From: CAVQHY01 sp963712465
GTDB lineage: Bacteria > Actinomycetota > Thermoleophilia > Gaiellales > Gaiellaceae
DNA length: 64,000 nt
Direction: 5' to 3'
NCBI GenBank assembly: GCA_963712465.1
Contig: CAVQHY010000004.1
Coordinates: 682,001 to 746,000 of the forward strand
Each line of letters begins with the position of its first letter. Position 1 is the stretch's first letter. Positions 51,427-59,490 of this stretch are shown one piece after another. The translations under genes were made by a program, and so were the position numbers. The notes below the pieces were generated by a model. The model worked only from the letters and a program-made list of their open reading frames with translations, ran no database searches and had not been told where the DNA came from.

Positions 51427-52562
51427 GTTTGCCCGGCCTTCCGTCGCGTCGATGGGATGTAGCTCCGTCCCAGGTCTCGACGGCGGCCCAGCCACTCGGT
51501 CACCGCCATGAAGAACAGCATGAACCCGACCAGCGCCAGCGTGAAGTCGGGGGTGAGCTCGGCCTGCTGGGCGGCGAAATCACCGCCGATCTGAACCGTT
51601 GCGAGGAAGAAGCAGAGTGGCACGACGGCGAGCGCGTTCATGCGGGCGAGGAAAACGAGCGGGACGACCCAGAGGCCGTAGCCCGGGTCCCAGTCCGCGC
51701 GAACGTACCCCCAGATCCCGAGGATCTCGCCGGCGGCCGAGAGTCCGATGAAGGCGCCGCTGAGAAGGAAAGCGACGACGATCAGCCGGGGAACGTCGAG
51801 ACCCATGTGGCGAGCCGCCCGCACGTTCGCTCCGAGCACCTGCAGCCGGAGGCCGAACGACGTCCGGCCCATCAGGAACCAGACGAGAATCGCGGCCACG
51901 AGTGCGACGATGGTGCCGACGTGCATCCGCGTGCTCGGGATCGTCGGCAGGAGGGCGGTGAAGTCGAGAATGCTCGTTTGCGGAACGTTCGACGAGAAGT
52001 CCTGGAACGGCCCCTTGATCAGGATGTTCGCGAGGTTGATCCCGATGAATGTCATCATCAGGGTCGTAATGATCTCGTTCAGCTCGTAGCGCGCCTTCAA
52101 CGTGGCCGGGACGATCGTCCAGGCGGCACCGACGGCGGCTCCGACGATGCAGCAGACGATCAGGTTGATCGTGTTCGGCAGGTGCTTCTCGAGCGCCGGC
52201 GCGAGCCCCGCGACGATCGCGGCGGCGAGTAGGAACTGGCCGTCGATGCCCAGGTTCCAGATCCCGGCGCGGAACACGACGACGAGCCCGACGCCGATCA
52301 GCGTGAAGGTCGCGGCGAGCATCGCGCTGTCCTGCCAGGCACCGTACTCGAGCCCGCCCTCGATGATGTCCTGGTAGAAGGTGATCGGGTTGCGGCCGAG
52401 CGCGAGCAGCAGGACGGCGCCCGCGCAGAGCGCGAGGAAGATGGGGAGAACGGAACGCAGGAGGATGTCGGCCGTCGCTCCGAGGCGGCGACGTTGCAGC
52501 GGCGCCTCGAACGTGGCCGGACTCTCCGGGGTCGCGTCGGGTGCAGCAGTCGCCTGGCTCAC
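51423..52562 (-). CDS. ABC transporter permease (BMP/nucleoside type)
   Basis: The 379-residue permease has a 35-residue cytoplasmic N-terminus, about ten helices, FRAGIWNLGIDGQFLLAAAIV near residue 98, and FGLRLQVLGANVRAARHMGLDV near 240. It is the larger of the two permeases, as in other BMP systems. Its start GTG 52562 overlaps the ATPase stop, and its stop overlaps the next permease start, so all three are coupled. Confidence 0.88.
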   Translation of the reverse strand: MSQATAAPDATPESPATFEAPLQRRRLGATADILLRSVLPIFLALCAGAVLLLALGRNPITFYQDIIEGGLEYGAWQDSAMLAATFTLIGVGLVVVFRAGIWNLGIDGQFLLAAAIVAGLAPALEKHLPNTINLIVCCIVGAAVGAAWTIVPATLKARYELNEIITTLMMTFIGINLANILIKGPFQDFSSNVPQTSILDFTALLPTIPSTRMHVGTIVALVAAILVWFLMGRTSFGLRLQVLGANVRAARHMGLDVPRLIVVAFLLSGAFIGLSAAGEILGIWGYVRADWDPGYGLWVVPLVFLARMNALAVVPLCFFLATVQIGGDFAAQQAELTPDFTLALVGFMLFFMAVTEWLGRRRDLGRSYIPSTRRKAGQT

Positions 52563-54238
52563 GGCCCTGAGTTCTCGTCCGCAGCCGGCCGATCGTCGGG
52601 CCGTTCGGCTGTTCCGCCGACCATCAGCTCGCCGATGCGCTGCTCCGCGCCGGTTCCGTTGTCGACGATGCCGGCCAGCCGCCCGCGCGACAGGACCGCG
52701 ATACGGTCGCAGAGGTCGAGCAGCTCTTCCAGGTCGGTCGAGATCACGAGCGAGGTGACGCCCCGATCGGCCTGCTCGCGAATCCGCTGGCGCACGGTCT
52801 GGGTCGTCCTGATGTCGAGGCCGTACGTCGGCTTCGAGTAGACGACGATCTTCGGGTCGAACGAGAGCTCTCGCGCCAGGACGACCTTCTGGACGTTGCC
52901 GCCCGAGAGCGTTGCGACGCGCGTGCCCGAGCCCGGAGTCCTGATGTCGAAGTCGTCGATCAACCCGCGTGCAGTCGACTCGATTGCCGCGGGCCGGATC
53001 CGACCACGCTGCCAGAACGGCTCGTGGCCGATGCGCTTCAGCACGAGGTTCAGCCCGACGCTCAGCGAGCCCACCGTGCCCTCGCCGAGCCGATCGTCGG
53101 TGACGTATCGCAGGCCGAGCCGCTCGCGCTGCGAGACCTTGAGCGCGCGCAGCGAGACGCCAGCGAGCAGCACGTCGCCTTCCGCAACCGAACGCTGGCC
53201 CGCGATCGCCTCGGCGAGCTCGCGCTGGCCGTTGCCGTCGACGCCTGCGATGCCCATGATCTCGCCGGCCCGGACAGCGAGCGAGACGTCGTGAACGCCG
53301 ATCTCTCCCGGTCTCGCGGCGACGGTGACGTGCTCGAGTTCGAGCAGCGGGTCGGGCGGAAGCCGGCGCTGCACGGCCCTGGCCGACAGTGTCTGCTCCA
53401 GCTCGGCGACGTCGGGAACCTCGCTGAGCTCGTCCCCGAACATGAGCGCGACGATCCGGGCCTGGAGCTCCTCGTGTGTTCGGCGCGCCAGCTCGTCCTG
53501 CTCGATCGTGCCGACCAGGCGACCCTGCTTCAGGACGACGACGCGATCGGCCATCGAAATGGCCTCGTGAAGCTTGTGCGTGATGAAGACGACGGCGAGC
53601 CCTTCGCTCTTGAGCCGACCGAGGACCTTGGCCAGCTCAGCAACACCCTTCGGCGTCAGCATCGACGTCGGCTCGTCGAGGATCAGGATGCTGGAGCTTC
53701 GCCAGAGAGCCTTGACGATCTCGACCTGCTGTTGCTGGCCGAGAGCGAGGGTCCCGGTCTTCGCATCCGGGTCGATCTCGACTCCGAGCACCGACGCGAG
53801 CTCGTCCAGCCGCGCCCGGGAGCCGCGTTCGTCGAGTCGGAGACGTGACCTGCTGGCGCCGCGCGGCCCGCCGGTGCCGAGCATGAGATTCTCCAGCACC
53901 GTCAGGGTGGGCACCAGGGTCGTGTGCTGGTAGACCATGCCGATGCCGAGCTCGATCGCGCGGCGCGGCGAGTCGATGACGACACGCCTGCCTTCGACGC
54001 GGATCTCGCCCCCGTCGGGACGAACCATTCCCGCGAGGATGCTCATCAGCGTGGACTTTCCCGCCCCGTTCTCGCCGAGGAGCGAAAGAACCTCGCCGTG
54101 ACGGATGGCGAGGTCGATCCGTTCGTTCGCGAGCACGCCGGGGTACGCCTTCGTGATCTCGAACAGCTCGACCGCAGGGGCACCGCTTCCGGGCGCCCCG
54201 TTCGCTTGCGTGGCTGCCGTGGGCTGGCCTGGAGTCAT
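52559..54238 (-). CDS. ABC transporter ATPase, tandem nucleotide-binding domains
   Basis: The 559-residue product holds two ATPase domains. The first has Walker A GENGAGKST, signature LALGQQQQVEI and Walker B ILILDEPTS. The second has a degenerate Walker A (GVDGNGQREL), signature LSGGNVQKVV and KPTYGLD in place of the canonical Walker B. This asymmetry is normal for the RbsA/YufO-type importers. ATG 54238 follows a strong hairpin after the binding-protein gene. Confidence 0.9.
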   Translation of the reverse strand: MTPGQPTAATQANGAPGSGAPAVELFEITKAYPGVLANERIDLAIRHGEVLSLLGENGAGKSTLMSILAGMVRPDGGEIRVEGRRVVIDSPRRAIELGIGMVYQHTTLVPTLTVLENLMLGTGGPRGASRSRLRLDERGSRARLDELASVLGVEIDPDAKTGTLALGQQQQVEIVKALWRSSSILILDEPTSMLTPKGVAELAKVLGRLKSEGLAVVFITHKLHEAISMADRVVVLKQGRLVGTIEQDELARRTHEELQARIVALMFGDELSEVPDVAELEQTLSARAVQRRLPPDPLLELEHVTVAARPGEIGVHDVSLAVRAGEIMGIAGVDGNGQRELAEAIAGQRSVAEGDVLLAGVSLRALKVSQRERLGLRYVTDDRLGEGTVGSLSVGLNLVLKRIGHEPFWQRGRIRPAAIESTARGLIDDFDIRTPGSGTRVATLSGGNVQKVVLARELSFDPKIVVYSKPTYGLDIRTTQTVRQRIREQADRGVTSLVISTDLEELLDLCDRIAVLSRGRLAGIVDNGTGAEQRIGELMVGGTAERPDDRPAADENSGP

Positions 54239-54250
54239 GTGGGCCGAGGT

Positions 54251-54277
54251 CGGGGGGCGGCCCTCGGCCGCCCCCCG
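54251..54277 (-). terminator. Strong hairpin between binding-protein and ATPase genes
   Basis: A perfect 12-bp stem (CGGGGGGCGGCC and GGCCGCCCCCCG, loop CTC) lies 8 bases after the binding-protein stop. No U-tract follows, so it is more likely a partial terminator or an RNA-stabilising stem. A palindrome CCTCCTAGGAGG (54282-54293) overlaps the stop codon just upstream. Confidence 0.5.
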
Positions 54278-54285
54278 AAGACCTC

Positions 54286-55326
54286 CTAGGAGGCGAGCAG
54301 CCTGTCGACCGACGCCTTCGTGGGTGTCAGCGGAACCTTGATCGAGCCGCTGATGATGCCCGCACGCGCGGCGGCAGCCTTCGCCCACGCCGACGCCGGC
54401 GCCTTGTCCGTCTTGAGCAGCGAGATGCCCGTCCGGACTGTGAGGAAGTAGTTCTGGTTGCCGAATCGGCCGTTGTTGACGTCCTTGATCGCCTGGTTGA
54501 AGAGTCGGGTGAAGTCCCAGATCACCGACGAGAGGTAGACGCCGTTCTTCGCGATCTTCGACTTGTTGCCGATCACGTCGATGAACCAGGCCTTCTTGCC
54601 CTGTCCTGCGGCCTCCTCGACGGCGTTGAGCATGCCGAAGGACGAGCCGTCGCCCATGCCGAAGACGACGTCGGCATTCGCGGCGAGTACGCTCTGCGTC
54701 ACCCGCTTGCCGCCGGCCGCATCCGCGTAGGCGGCAGGACCGATCTGCGCGAACTTGAACTGCAGATCCGGCTTGACGCTCCTCGCGCCAGCGATGAAGC
54801 CGCCCGACTGCTTGTACCAGTTGGTGTCGGCGGCCGAGATGACGATGCCCAGGATGCCGGTCTGGGTGACCTGCGCCGCGAGCACCCCGGCGAGGTAGGC
54901 GCCCTGCTGGCTCGTCGTCTCGATGTCGGCGACGAGGCCCTTTCGCTTCGCCTTCGGATTGTCGTAGACGATCGTCGGCACCTTGTACTGCTGAGCGACC
55001 TTCGGCGCGACGGTGTTGTATCCAGAGGCCTGCGCGATGATCAGCCCGGCTCCGCGCCGCGCGAGCCTCGCGAGCACCGGCTCGACGTTCTCGTAGCCGA
55101 TGCCCGTCGCCGCCTCGAGCGAGGCGCCCTGGGCCGACGACGAGGTCTTGGCGCCGATGAACCCCTGCTGGTTCCAGCCGAAGTCGGTCGGCTTCTCGGG
55201 TGACGCATAGCCGACCTTCCTCACCTGGGCATTCGGCTCGGCACCCACCGTCGTCGCGACGACCAGCGACATCACGACGGCGACCAGGAATGCGGCGAGC
55301 CATCCGGCCCGCACTCGGTATCTCAT
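54286..55326 (-). CDS. BMP family ABC substrate-binding protein
   Basis: The 346-residue product has a signal peptide (residues 1-29: two arginines, a hydrophobic core, cleavage after VGA) and the BMP/PnrA fold: KVGYASPEKPTDFGWNQQGFIGA, AGLIIAQASGYNTVAP, GILGIVISAAD, VVFGMGDGSSFGML and FIDVIGNKSK. No lipobox cysteine is visible, so how it is held at the membrane is unclear. Known relatives bind purine nucleosides; here a pyridine vitamer is suggested by the neighbours only. Confidence 0.9.
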   Translation of the reverse strand: MRYRVRAGWLAAFLVAVVMSLVVATTVGAEPNAQVRKVGYASPEKPTDFGWNQQGFIGAKTSSSAQGASLEAATGIGYENVEPVLARLARRGAGLIIAQASGYNTVAPKVAQQYKVPTIVYDNPKAKRKGLVADIETTSQQGAYLAGVLAAQVTQTGILGIVISAADTNWYKQSGGFIAGARSVKPDLQFKFAQIGPAAYADAAGGKRVTQSVLAANADVVFGMGDGSSFGMLNAVEEAAGQGKKAWFIDVIGNKSKIAKNGVYLSSVIWDFTRLFNQAIKDVNNGRFGNQNYFLTVRTGISLLKTDKAPASAWAKAAAARAGIISGSIKVPLTPTKASVDRLLAS

Positions 55327-55388
55327 CTCAGCTCTCCTCTCTCCGATCAGATCCCCAACAACGTCTCCAGCGGTGTGCTCGCTCGCGG

Positions 55389-56147
55389 TCAGCCCACCTC
55401 CTCCTCGGCACGCGTGTGGAAACGATCATGCACGTCGGCGTCCCGGAGGAACAGGCGAACCGCGTTCAGCCCGAGCACGCGGTCGACGAGGCCGGCCTCG
55501 AGTCCGCTCAGGCGCACCTTGCTCATCTCGACCGTCGGGTGGTGGAACGGCGCATCGGATCCGTACAGGACCCGATCCGCTCCCACGCGCTCGACCGCCT
55601 CGCGGATCTTGGTATGCATCGGCATTCCCGACGTCTCGAGGTAGACGTTCGGGTTCCGCTCGGCGATATCGATGGACGCGTTGATGTAGACGATGTTGCC
55701 GTGACCCATGTGGCCGAGGATCACCTTCGCAGCCGGGAAGGCGACGATCGCCTCCTCGATCGACCAGGGAAGCGTGAAGATCGGGTGACCGCAGTGGATC
55801 AGGACGGGCAGGTCGCGCTCGACGACGAGCTCGTAGAGCGGATGGACGATCGGGTCGTTCGGGTGGTAGCCGTCGAGCAGGGGATGCAGCTTGACGCCGA
55901 GGAAGCGCGGGTGATCGAGAAACCGGGCGGCCTCCTCGACGTAGCCGGGCAGGCGCGGGTTCGCCCAGACGAGCCCGTACGCGTCCTCGACCGACTCGAG
56001 CACCCCCGCGACGTAGGCGTTGTCGGGGTGGAAGACCATGCATCCGGCGTACTCGTGCTCGCGCATCAGCGCGACCAGTCCGTCCCGGTCGAGGCGAACG
56101 TCGAAGAGCGGGAACTCGCCGACGTGCATGTGGGCATCGAAGATCAG
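55389..56147 (-). CDS. Metal-dependent amidohydrolase (amidohydrolase-2 type)
   Basis: The product is a TIM-barrel amidohydrolase with FLGVKLHPLLDGYHPND, LPVLIHCGHPIF, VILGHMGHG and RVLYGSDAPFHHP (metal-ligand positions). The first ATG, 56129, would start MHVGEF and drop the first histidine of the HxH motif. Reading from CTG 56147 gives IFDAHMHVGEF, the expected opening, with GGAG 11 bases upstream. From CTG the product is 252 residues. Family members hydrolyse amides or decarboxylate aromatic acids; either would suit ring degradation. It is the first gene of the leftward operon. Confidence 0.82.
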   Translation of the reverse strand: MIFDAHMHVGEFPLFDVRLDRDGLVALMREHEYAGCMVFHPDNAYVAGVLESVEDAYGLVWANPRLPGYVEEAARFLDHPRFLGVKLHPLLDGYHPNDPIVHPLYELVVERDLPVLIHCGHPIFTLPWSIEEAIVAFPAAKVILGHMGHGNIVYINASIDIAERNPNVYLETSGMPMHTKIREAVERVGADRVLYGSDAPFHHPTVEMSKVRLSGLEAGLVDRVLGLNAVRLFLRDADVHDRFHTRAEEEVG

Positions 56148-56209
56148 GGTGATGCTCGCTCCGGAGCTGCCTTGCCCGGGTGCGGGCCAGGTGGTAGGTT
56201 CTCCCGCAG

Positions 56210-56221
56210 ATTGTCGACAAT
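56210..56221. promoter_or_regulatory. Operator-like palindrome ATTGTCGACAAT
   Basis: This perfect 12-bp palindrome lies between the divergent amidohydrolase and GntR genes. Its core TTGTCGACAA fits the GT-n-AC layout of FadR-subfamily GntR operators. It is the best candidate for autoregulation and control of both operons by the adjacent regulator. Confidence 0.6.
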
Positions 56222-56250
56222 CGACACCAGAGCGCTACGTATAACAGCAG

Positions 56251-57099
56251 GTGGGCCGAAGCGCAATGGCCTCTGAGGCTGGCGTCGTTGCGTCGCTCGA
56301 AGGCTCCGCTCCGAGGCTAGAGAACCTCACGCTCTGGGAGCGCGTCCATCGCCACCTTCGCGAGGAGATCCTCACGAACCGGCTCCCGCCGGGAACCGTC
56401 CTCGGAGAGGTTGGGCTCGCCGAGTCGCTCGGAGTCAGCCGCGGGCCGGTGCGCGAAGCGCTCGGGCGGCTGGCGGCGGAAGGGCTCGTCACCGTTCGGC
56501 CTCGTCGCGGGGCGGTCGTCTCGGAGCTCGGCGCAAAGGAGTTCCTCGAGGCGTACCAGGTGCGGGAGGCGCTCGAGGCGCTCGCCATCCGTCTCGCGGT
56601 GCCGAGACTCGACGCCGAGCACGTCGACGAGCTAGGTCGGCTGGTGGACGAGCAGGGTCGGCGTGCAGATCGCGGGGAGGTCGAAGCGTTCTTCGCGGCC
56701 AACTCCGCTTTCCATCAGCTGATCGTGGAGGCATCGGGAAACGAGACCCTCGTCGACATGTACCGCCAGCTTCTGGGGCACATGGGTCGCTACCGGATGC
56801 GCTCGCTGGCCCTTCGCGGCACGCTGAAGCGGTCGGTCGTCGAGCATCGAGCGATCCTTCGAGCCGTTCGAGCGCGCGACGCGGATCGGGCGGCTCAGCT
56901 CCTGTCGGAGCACATCCGCGTGCCGCAGCTGCGGCTCGAATCCGCCGACGACGCGGAGGTGGTGCCCAGGACGGGTAGCGCCGCGCCCGGCGGAGCCGCA
57001 CTCCCCGGGGGGCGGGGTGTGGTGGGAGAGCGGGGTCGCGCCCGGGCGGGCCTGGGCGGGACTATCGAGGGCGGGGGTGGGGTGGTGGGAGCCCCATGA
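56251..57099 (+). CDS. GntR family transcriptional regulator (FadR/FCD subfamily)
   Basis: The winged-helix domain is clear (LWERVHRHLREEILTNRLPPGTVLGEVGLAESLGVSRGPVREALGRLAAEGLVTVRPRRGAVV), followed by the all-helical FCD ligand domain (YQVREALEALAIRLAV, NSAFHQLIVEASGNE and VVEHRAILRAVRARDADRAAQLLSEHI), where the D/H/H metal ligands lie. The FCD domain ends near residue 232; the last 50 residues come from a G-rich tract and are low-complexity. GTG 56251 or ATG 56266 may be the start. The stop overlaps the LLM gene (ATGA). Confidence 0.92.
   Translation: MGRSAMASEAGVVASLEGSAPRLENLTLWERVHRHLREEILTNRLPPGTVLGEVGLAESLGVSRGPVREALGRLAAEGLVTVRPRRGAVVSELGAKEFLEAYQVREALEALAIRLAVPRLDAEHVDELGRLVDEQGRRADRGEVEAFFAANSAFHQLIVEASGNETLVDMYRQLLGHMGRYRMRSLALRGTLKRSVVEHRAILRAVRARDADRAAQLLSEHIRVPQLRLESADDAEVVPRTGSAAPGGAALPGGRGVVGERGRARAGLGGTIEGGGGVVGAP
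57007..57089 (+). other. Three consecutive G-quadruplex-type tracts
   Basis: Four-run G patterns occur at 57007-57035, 57044-57060 (loops of 1, 3 and 1 bases) and 57069-57089 on the coding strand. They lie at the end of the GntR gene, directly before the LLM start at 57096. Confidence 0.55.
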
Positions 57100-58124
57100 C
57101 ACTCGCGTTCGGCGTCAATCTCAACAACCGGGAGCCTCTGATTGCCCCGGACTACGACCTCGGGATGCTCCTCGAGTTGGCCGAGAGGGTCGAGGAGCAC
57201 GGCTTCGACTCCGTGTGGGTGGGAGACAGCCTCTTCTCCAAGCCCCGCTGGGAGCCGATCTCGCTCCTGTCGGCGCTCTCGCAGCGCACAGAGCGGGTGC
57301 GGCTCGGCACGTCGTGTCTCGTCTCCTCGACGAGGAACCCGCTGTACCTGGCCCTGGAGTGGGCGACGCTCGACCAGCTCTCGGCCGGCCGGACGATCCT
57401 CGGCGCCGGTGCGGGTAATCCCGAGGAGGGGGTGAGGCGTGAGTTCGATGCGCTCGGCCTGGACTTCGCCCGGCGGGGCGCCATCTTCGAGGAGGGCCTG
57501 GCCGTGCTCCGTGCACTCTGGAACGACGGTGCGGTGACCTTCCACGGCGAGCATTTCGACTACGAGGACGTGTCGTTCTACTCCGGGACGGAGCTGGGTC
57601 CGCTCATGCCGCTGCAGACGCCGCCGCCGATCTGGGTCGTCTCGAACCCGCGGCTCAAGGGTGACGCCCCGCCTGACCTGATGCGGCGCCGGCTCGAGGC
57701 CGCCTGCCGGCGGATCGTCCTCTACGGCGACGGCTGGATGACCTGCTGCCGTGCGCAGCACCCGGAGGAGCTCGTCGAGCAGCTCGGCTGGATCCGCGAA
57801 GCCGCCGAACGCCACGACAGGGACTTCGACGAGCTCGTCGTCTCCTACCAGGTGACGATGAACATCGGCGATTCCGAGGAAGACGCGCGCTCGGCGTTCG
57901 ACGAGTACATCTCGAAGTACTACCCCGAGCTCTCGCAGGCGATGGATCTGTCCAACTGGGGACCTGTCGGGACGCCCGACCAGATCACCGACTGGATCCG
58001 CACGTTCGCCGAGGCCGGGGTCCGGCACTTCATCTGCCGCTTCGGCGCCGTCGACCAGTTCGCGCAGGTCGATCGATTCGCCGGGGAGGTCCTACCCGTG
58101 TTCAGCGCGGAGCGAGTGAGGTGA
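57096..58124 (+). CDS. LLM class flavin-dependent oxidoreductase
   Basis: The 342-residue product is a luciferase-like TIM-barrel flavoprotein: FGVNLNNREPL, AERVEEHGFDSVWVGDSLFS, RVRLGTSCLVSSTRNPLYLALEWATLDQLSAGRTILGAGAG, and a C-terminal VGTPDQITDWIRTFAEAGVRHFICRF. Members use FMN or F420 as monooxygenases or dehydrogenases, and the cofactor cannot be assigned here. In this operon a role in oxidising a pyridine ring or a ring-opened product is plausible. Confidence 0.88.
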   Translation: MTLAFGVNLNNREPLIAPDYDLGMLLELAERVEEHGFDSVWVGDSLFSKPRWEPISLLSALSQRTERVRLGTSCLVSSTRNPLYLALEWATLDQLSAGRTILGAGAGNPEEGVRREFDALGLDFARRGAIFEEGLAVLRALWNDGAVTFHGEHFDYEDVSFYSGTELGPLMPLQTPPPIWVVSNPRLKGDAPPDLMRRRLEAACRRIVLYGDGWMTCCRAQHPEELVEQLGWIREAAERHDRDFDELVVSYQVTMNIGDSEEDARSAFDEYISKYYPELSQAMDLSNWGPVGTPDQITDWIRTFAEAGVRHFICRFGAVDQFAQVDRFAGEVLPVFSAERVR

Positions 58125-59140
58125 GTGGTATGGCGATTGCGACGGACAACCTTCTGAAGGACGCCGCCCTCGTGGTCGACGTCTGCATGTCGGTCGAGGA
58201 CGGCGACGTGGTGACGATCATCTGCGACGACGAGCACGCCGAGCAGGCCGAGGCGGTGGCGGAGGTCGTCGTCGAGCGCGGTGGCTGGCCGGTGATGATG
58301 AACAACGAGCTGCAGGTGCGACGAGGTCGAGCCGACGTGCGGTTCCCGATGGCGCCGCCCGCGAATCTTCACCGGGCGATGGTCGGCTCCGACGAGGTGA
58401 TCATCGTGACGAACCTCGAGTGGGCGAACCGCTTCGCGCACGTCTCCGCCGTCAAGGAGACCTGCGCGGCGAACGGCAAGATCGCCTCGGTCGAGGAGGG
58501 CATGGGCACCTGGGGCCTCACCGTCGAGCACATCAAGGAGGCGACGCAGCGCGCGAAGGACGCGATTGCCGCGCTCGAGGGCAAGACCCGCGTTCGGGTT
58601 ACGACGGCGCTCGGCACCGACTTCACCGTCTCGATCGAGGGACGGCCGGCCCTCGAGGTGACGCCGATGAAGCAGCGGGGGCAGATGATGGGCCCAGTCC
58701 CCCTCTGGGCCGAGGTCGCGTTCGCGGCGGTCGAGGACTTCACGCACGGCACCGCGGTCGTCGACGGCGTCATGCTCGGCATCGGGCTTCCGGGGCAGGT
58801 GAAGGAGCCGATTCGCTGGACGCTCGAGGGCGGCAGGTGCGTCGCGATCGAGGGCGGCGAGGAGGCAACACGCCTGCGCGAGGCGATCGACGGCGTCGAG
58901 AACGCGACAGTCGTCGGCGAGTTCGCCTTCGGCACGAGCGAAAAGGCGCCGTTCGGCTCGCCGTCGGAGAAGGGGCGCATCGGCACCGTCCACCTAGCCC
59001 TCGGCGACAACCACAACGCCTATCCGGGCGGCCAGAACGTCTGCTCGCTCCATCTCGACGGCGTCTTCCTCGACGCGACGATGTGGATCGAGGACGACGG
59101 CACGTACATCCTCAGGGACGGCGAGTGGGTTCTGCCGTAG
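58121..59140 (+). CDS. M29-fold metalloprotein, NicX-like (aminopeptidase or 2,5-dihydroxypyridine dioxygenase family)
   Basis: The 339-residue product matches the group that includes M29 aminopeptidases and the Fe(II) enzyme NicX, which opens 2,5-dihydroxypyridine. Candidate metal-site residues are Glu in VVGEFAFGTSEKA, His298 in LGDNHNAYPGG and His311-x-Asp313 in SLHLDGVFLD. It lacks the N-terminal extension of typical M29 peptidases (about 410 residues) and matches NicX length (about 350). Among genes for pyridine catabolism a ring-opening role is more likely than peptidase activity. It overlaps its neighbours on both sides (LLM gene by 4 bases, cupin by 16). Confidence 0.72.
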   Translation: MSGMAIATDNLLKDAALVVDVCMSVEDGDVVTIICDDEHAEQAEAVAEVVVERGGWPVMMNNELQVRRGRADVRFPMAPPANLHRAMVGSDEVIIVTNLEWANRFAHVSAVKETCAANGKIASVEEGMGTWGLTVEHIKEATQRAKDAIAALEGKTRVRVTTALGTDFTVSIEGRPALEVTPMKQRGQMMGPVPLWAEVAFAAVEDFTHGTAVVDGVMLGIGLPGQVKEPIRWTLEGGRCVAIEGGEEATRLREAIDGVENATVVGEFAFGTSEKAPFGSPSEKGRIGTVHLALGDNHNAYPGGQNVCSLHLDGVFLDATMWIEDDGTYILRDGEWVLP

Positions 59141-59490
59141 CCAGGATCGCGCTCGAAGACGTCGAGCCAATCGAGCTCCCGAACGGAAGCTGGTCACGCA
59201 TGCTCGTCACCGAGAATCGCGTCGGCGGCAACATGAGCTCGCTCGGATATTCCATCTTCACACCGGGGACGGAGCTGCCGCCGGTGAAGCACGAGACCGA
59301 GGAGGTCGCCTACGTCGTCTCGGGCTCGGGCGAACTCCGCCTCGACGACGGCGCCGTCTCCTTCCGGCCGGGCGACGCGCTCCACGTGCCGGCCGGCATC
59401 TGGCACGCTGTCGCGAATACCGGCGCGGTCGACGTCGTAATGGTCTTCGGCTTCCCGCACCCCGACTACCCGCCGACGGAGCGGCGATGA
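59125..59490 (+). CDS. Cupin domain protein
   Basis: The 121-residue product is a single cupin barrel: motif 1 LPPVKHETEEVAYVVSGSGEL (His, Glu, Glu) and motif 2 FRPGDALHVPAGIWHAVANTG (His). It probably binds one metal. GTG 59125 is the only start before the motifs and overlaps the preceding gene by 16 bases. Cupins in catabolic operons can be dioxygenases, isomerases or lyases; nothing here chooses among them. Confidence 0.85.
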   Translation: MGSAVARIALEDVEPIELPNGSWSRMLVTENRVGGNMSSLGYSIFTPGTELPPVKHETEEVAYVVSGSGELRLDDGAVSFRPGDALHVPAGIWHAVANTGAVDVVMVFGFPHPDYPPTERR

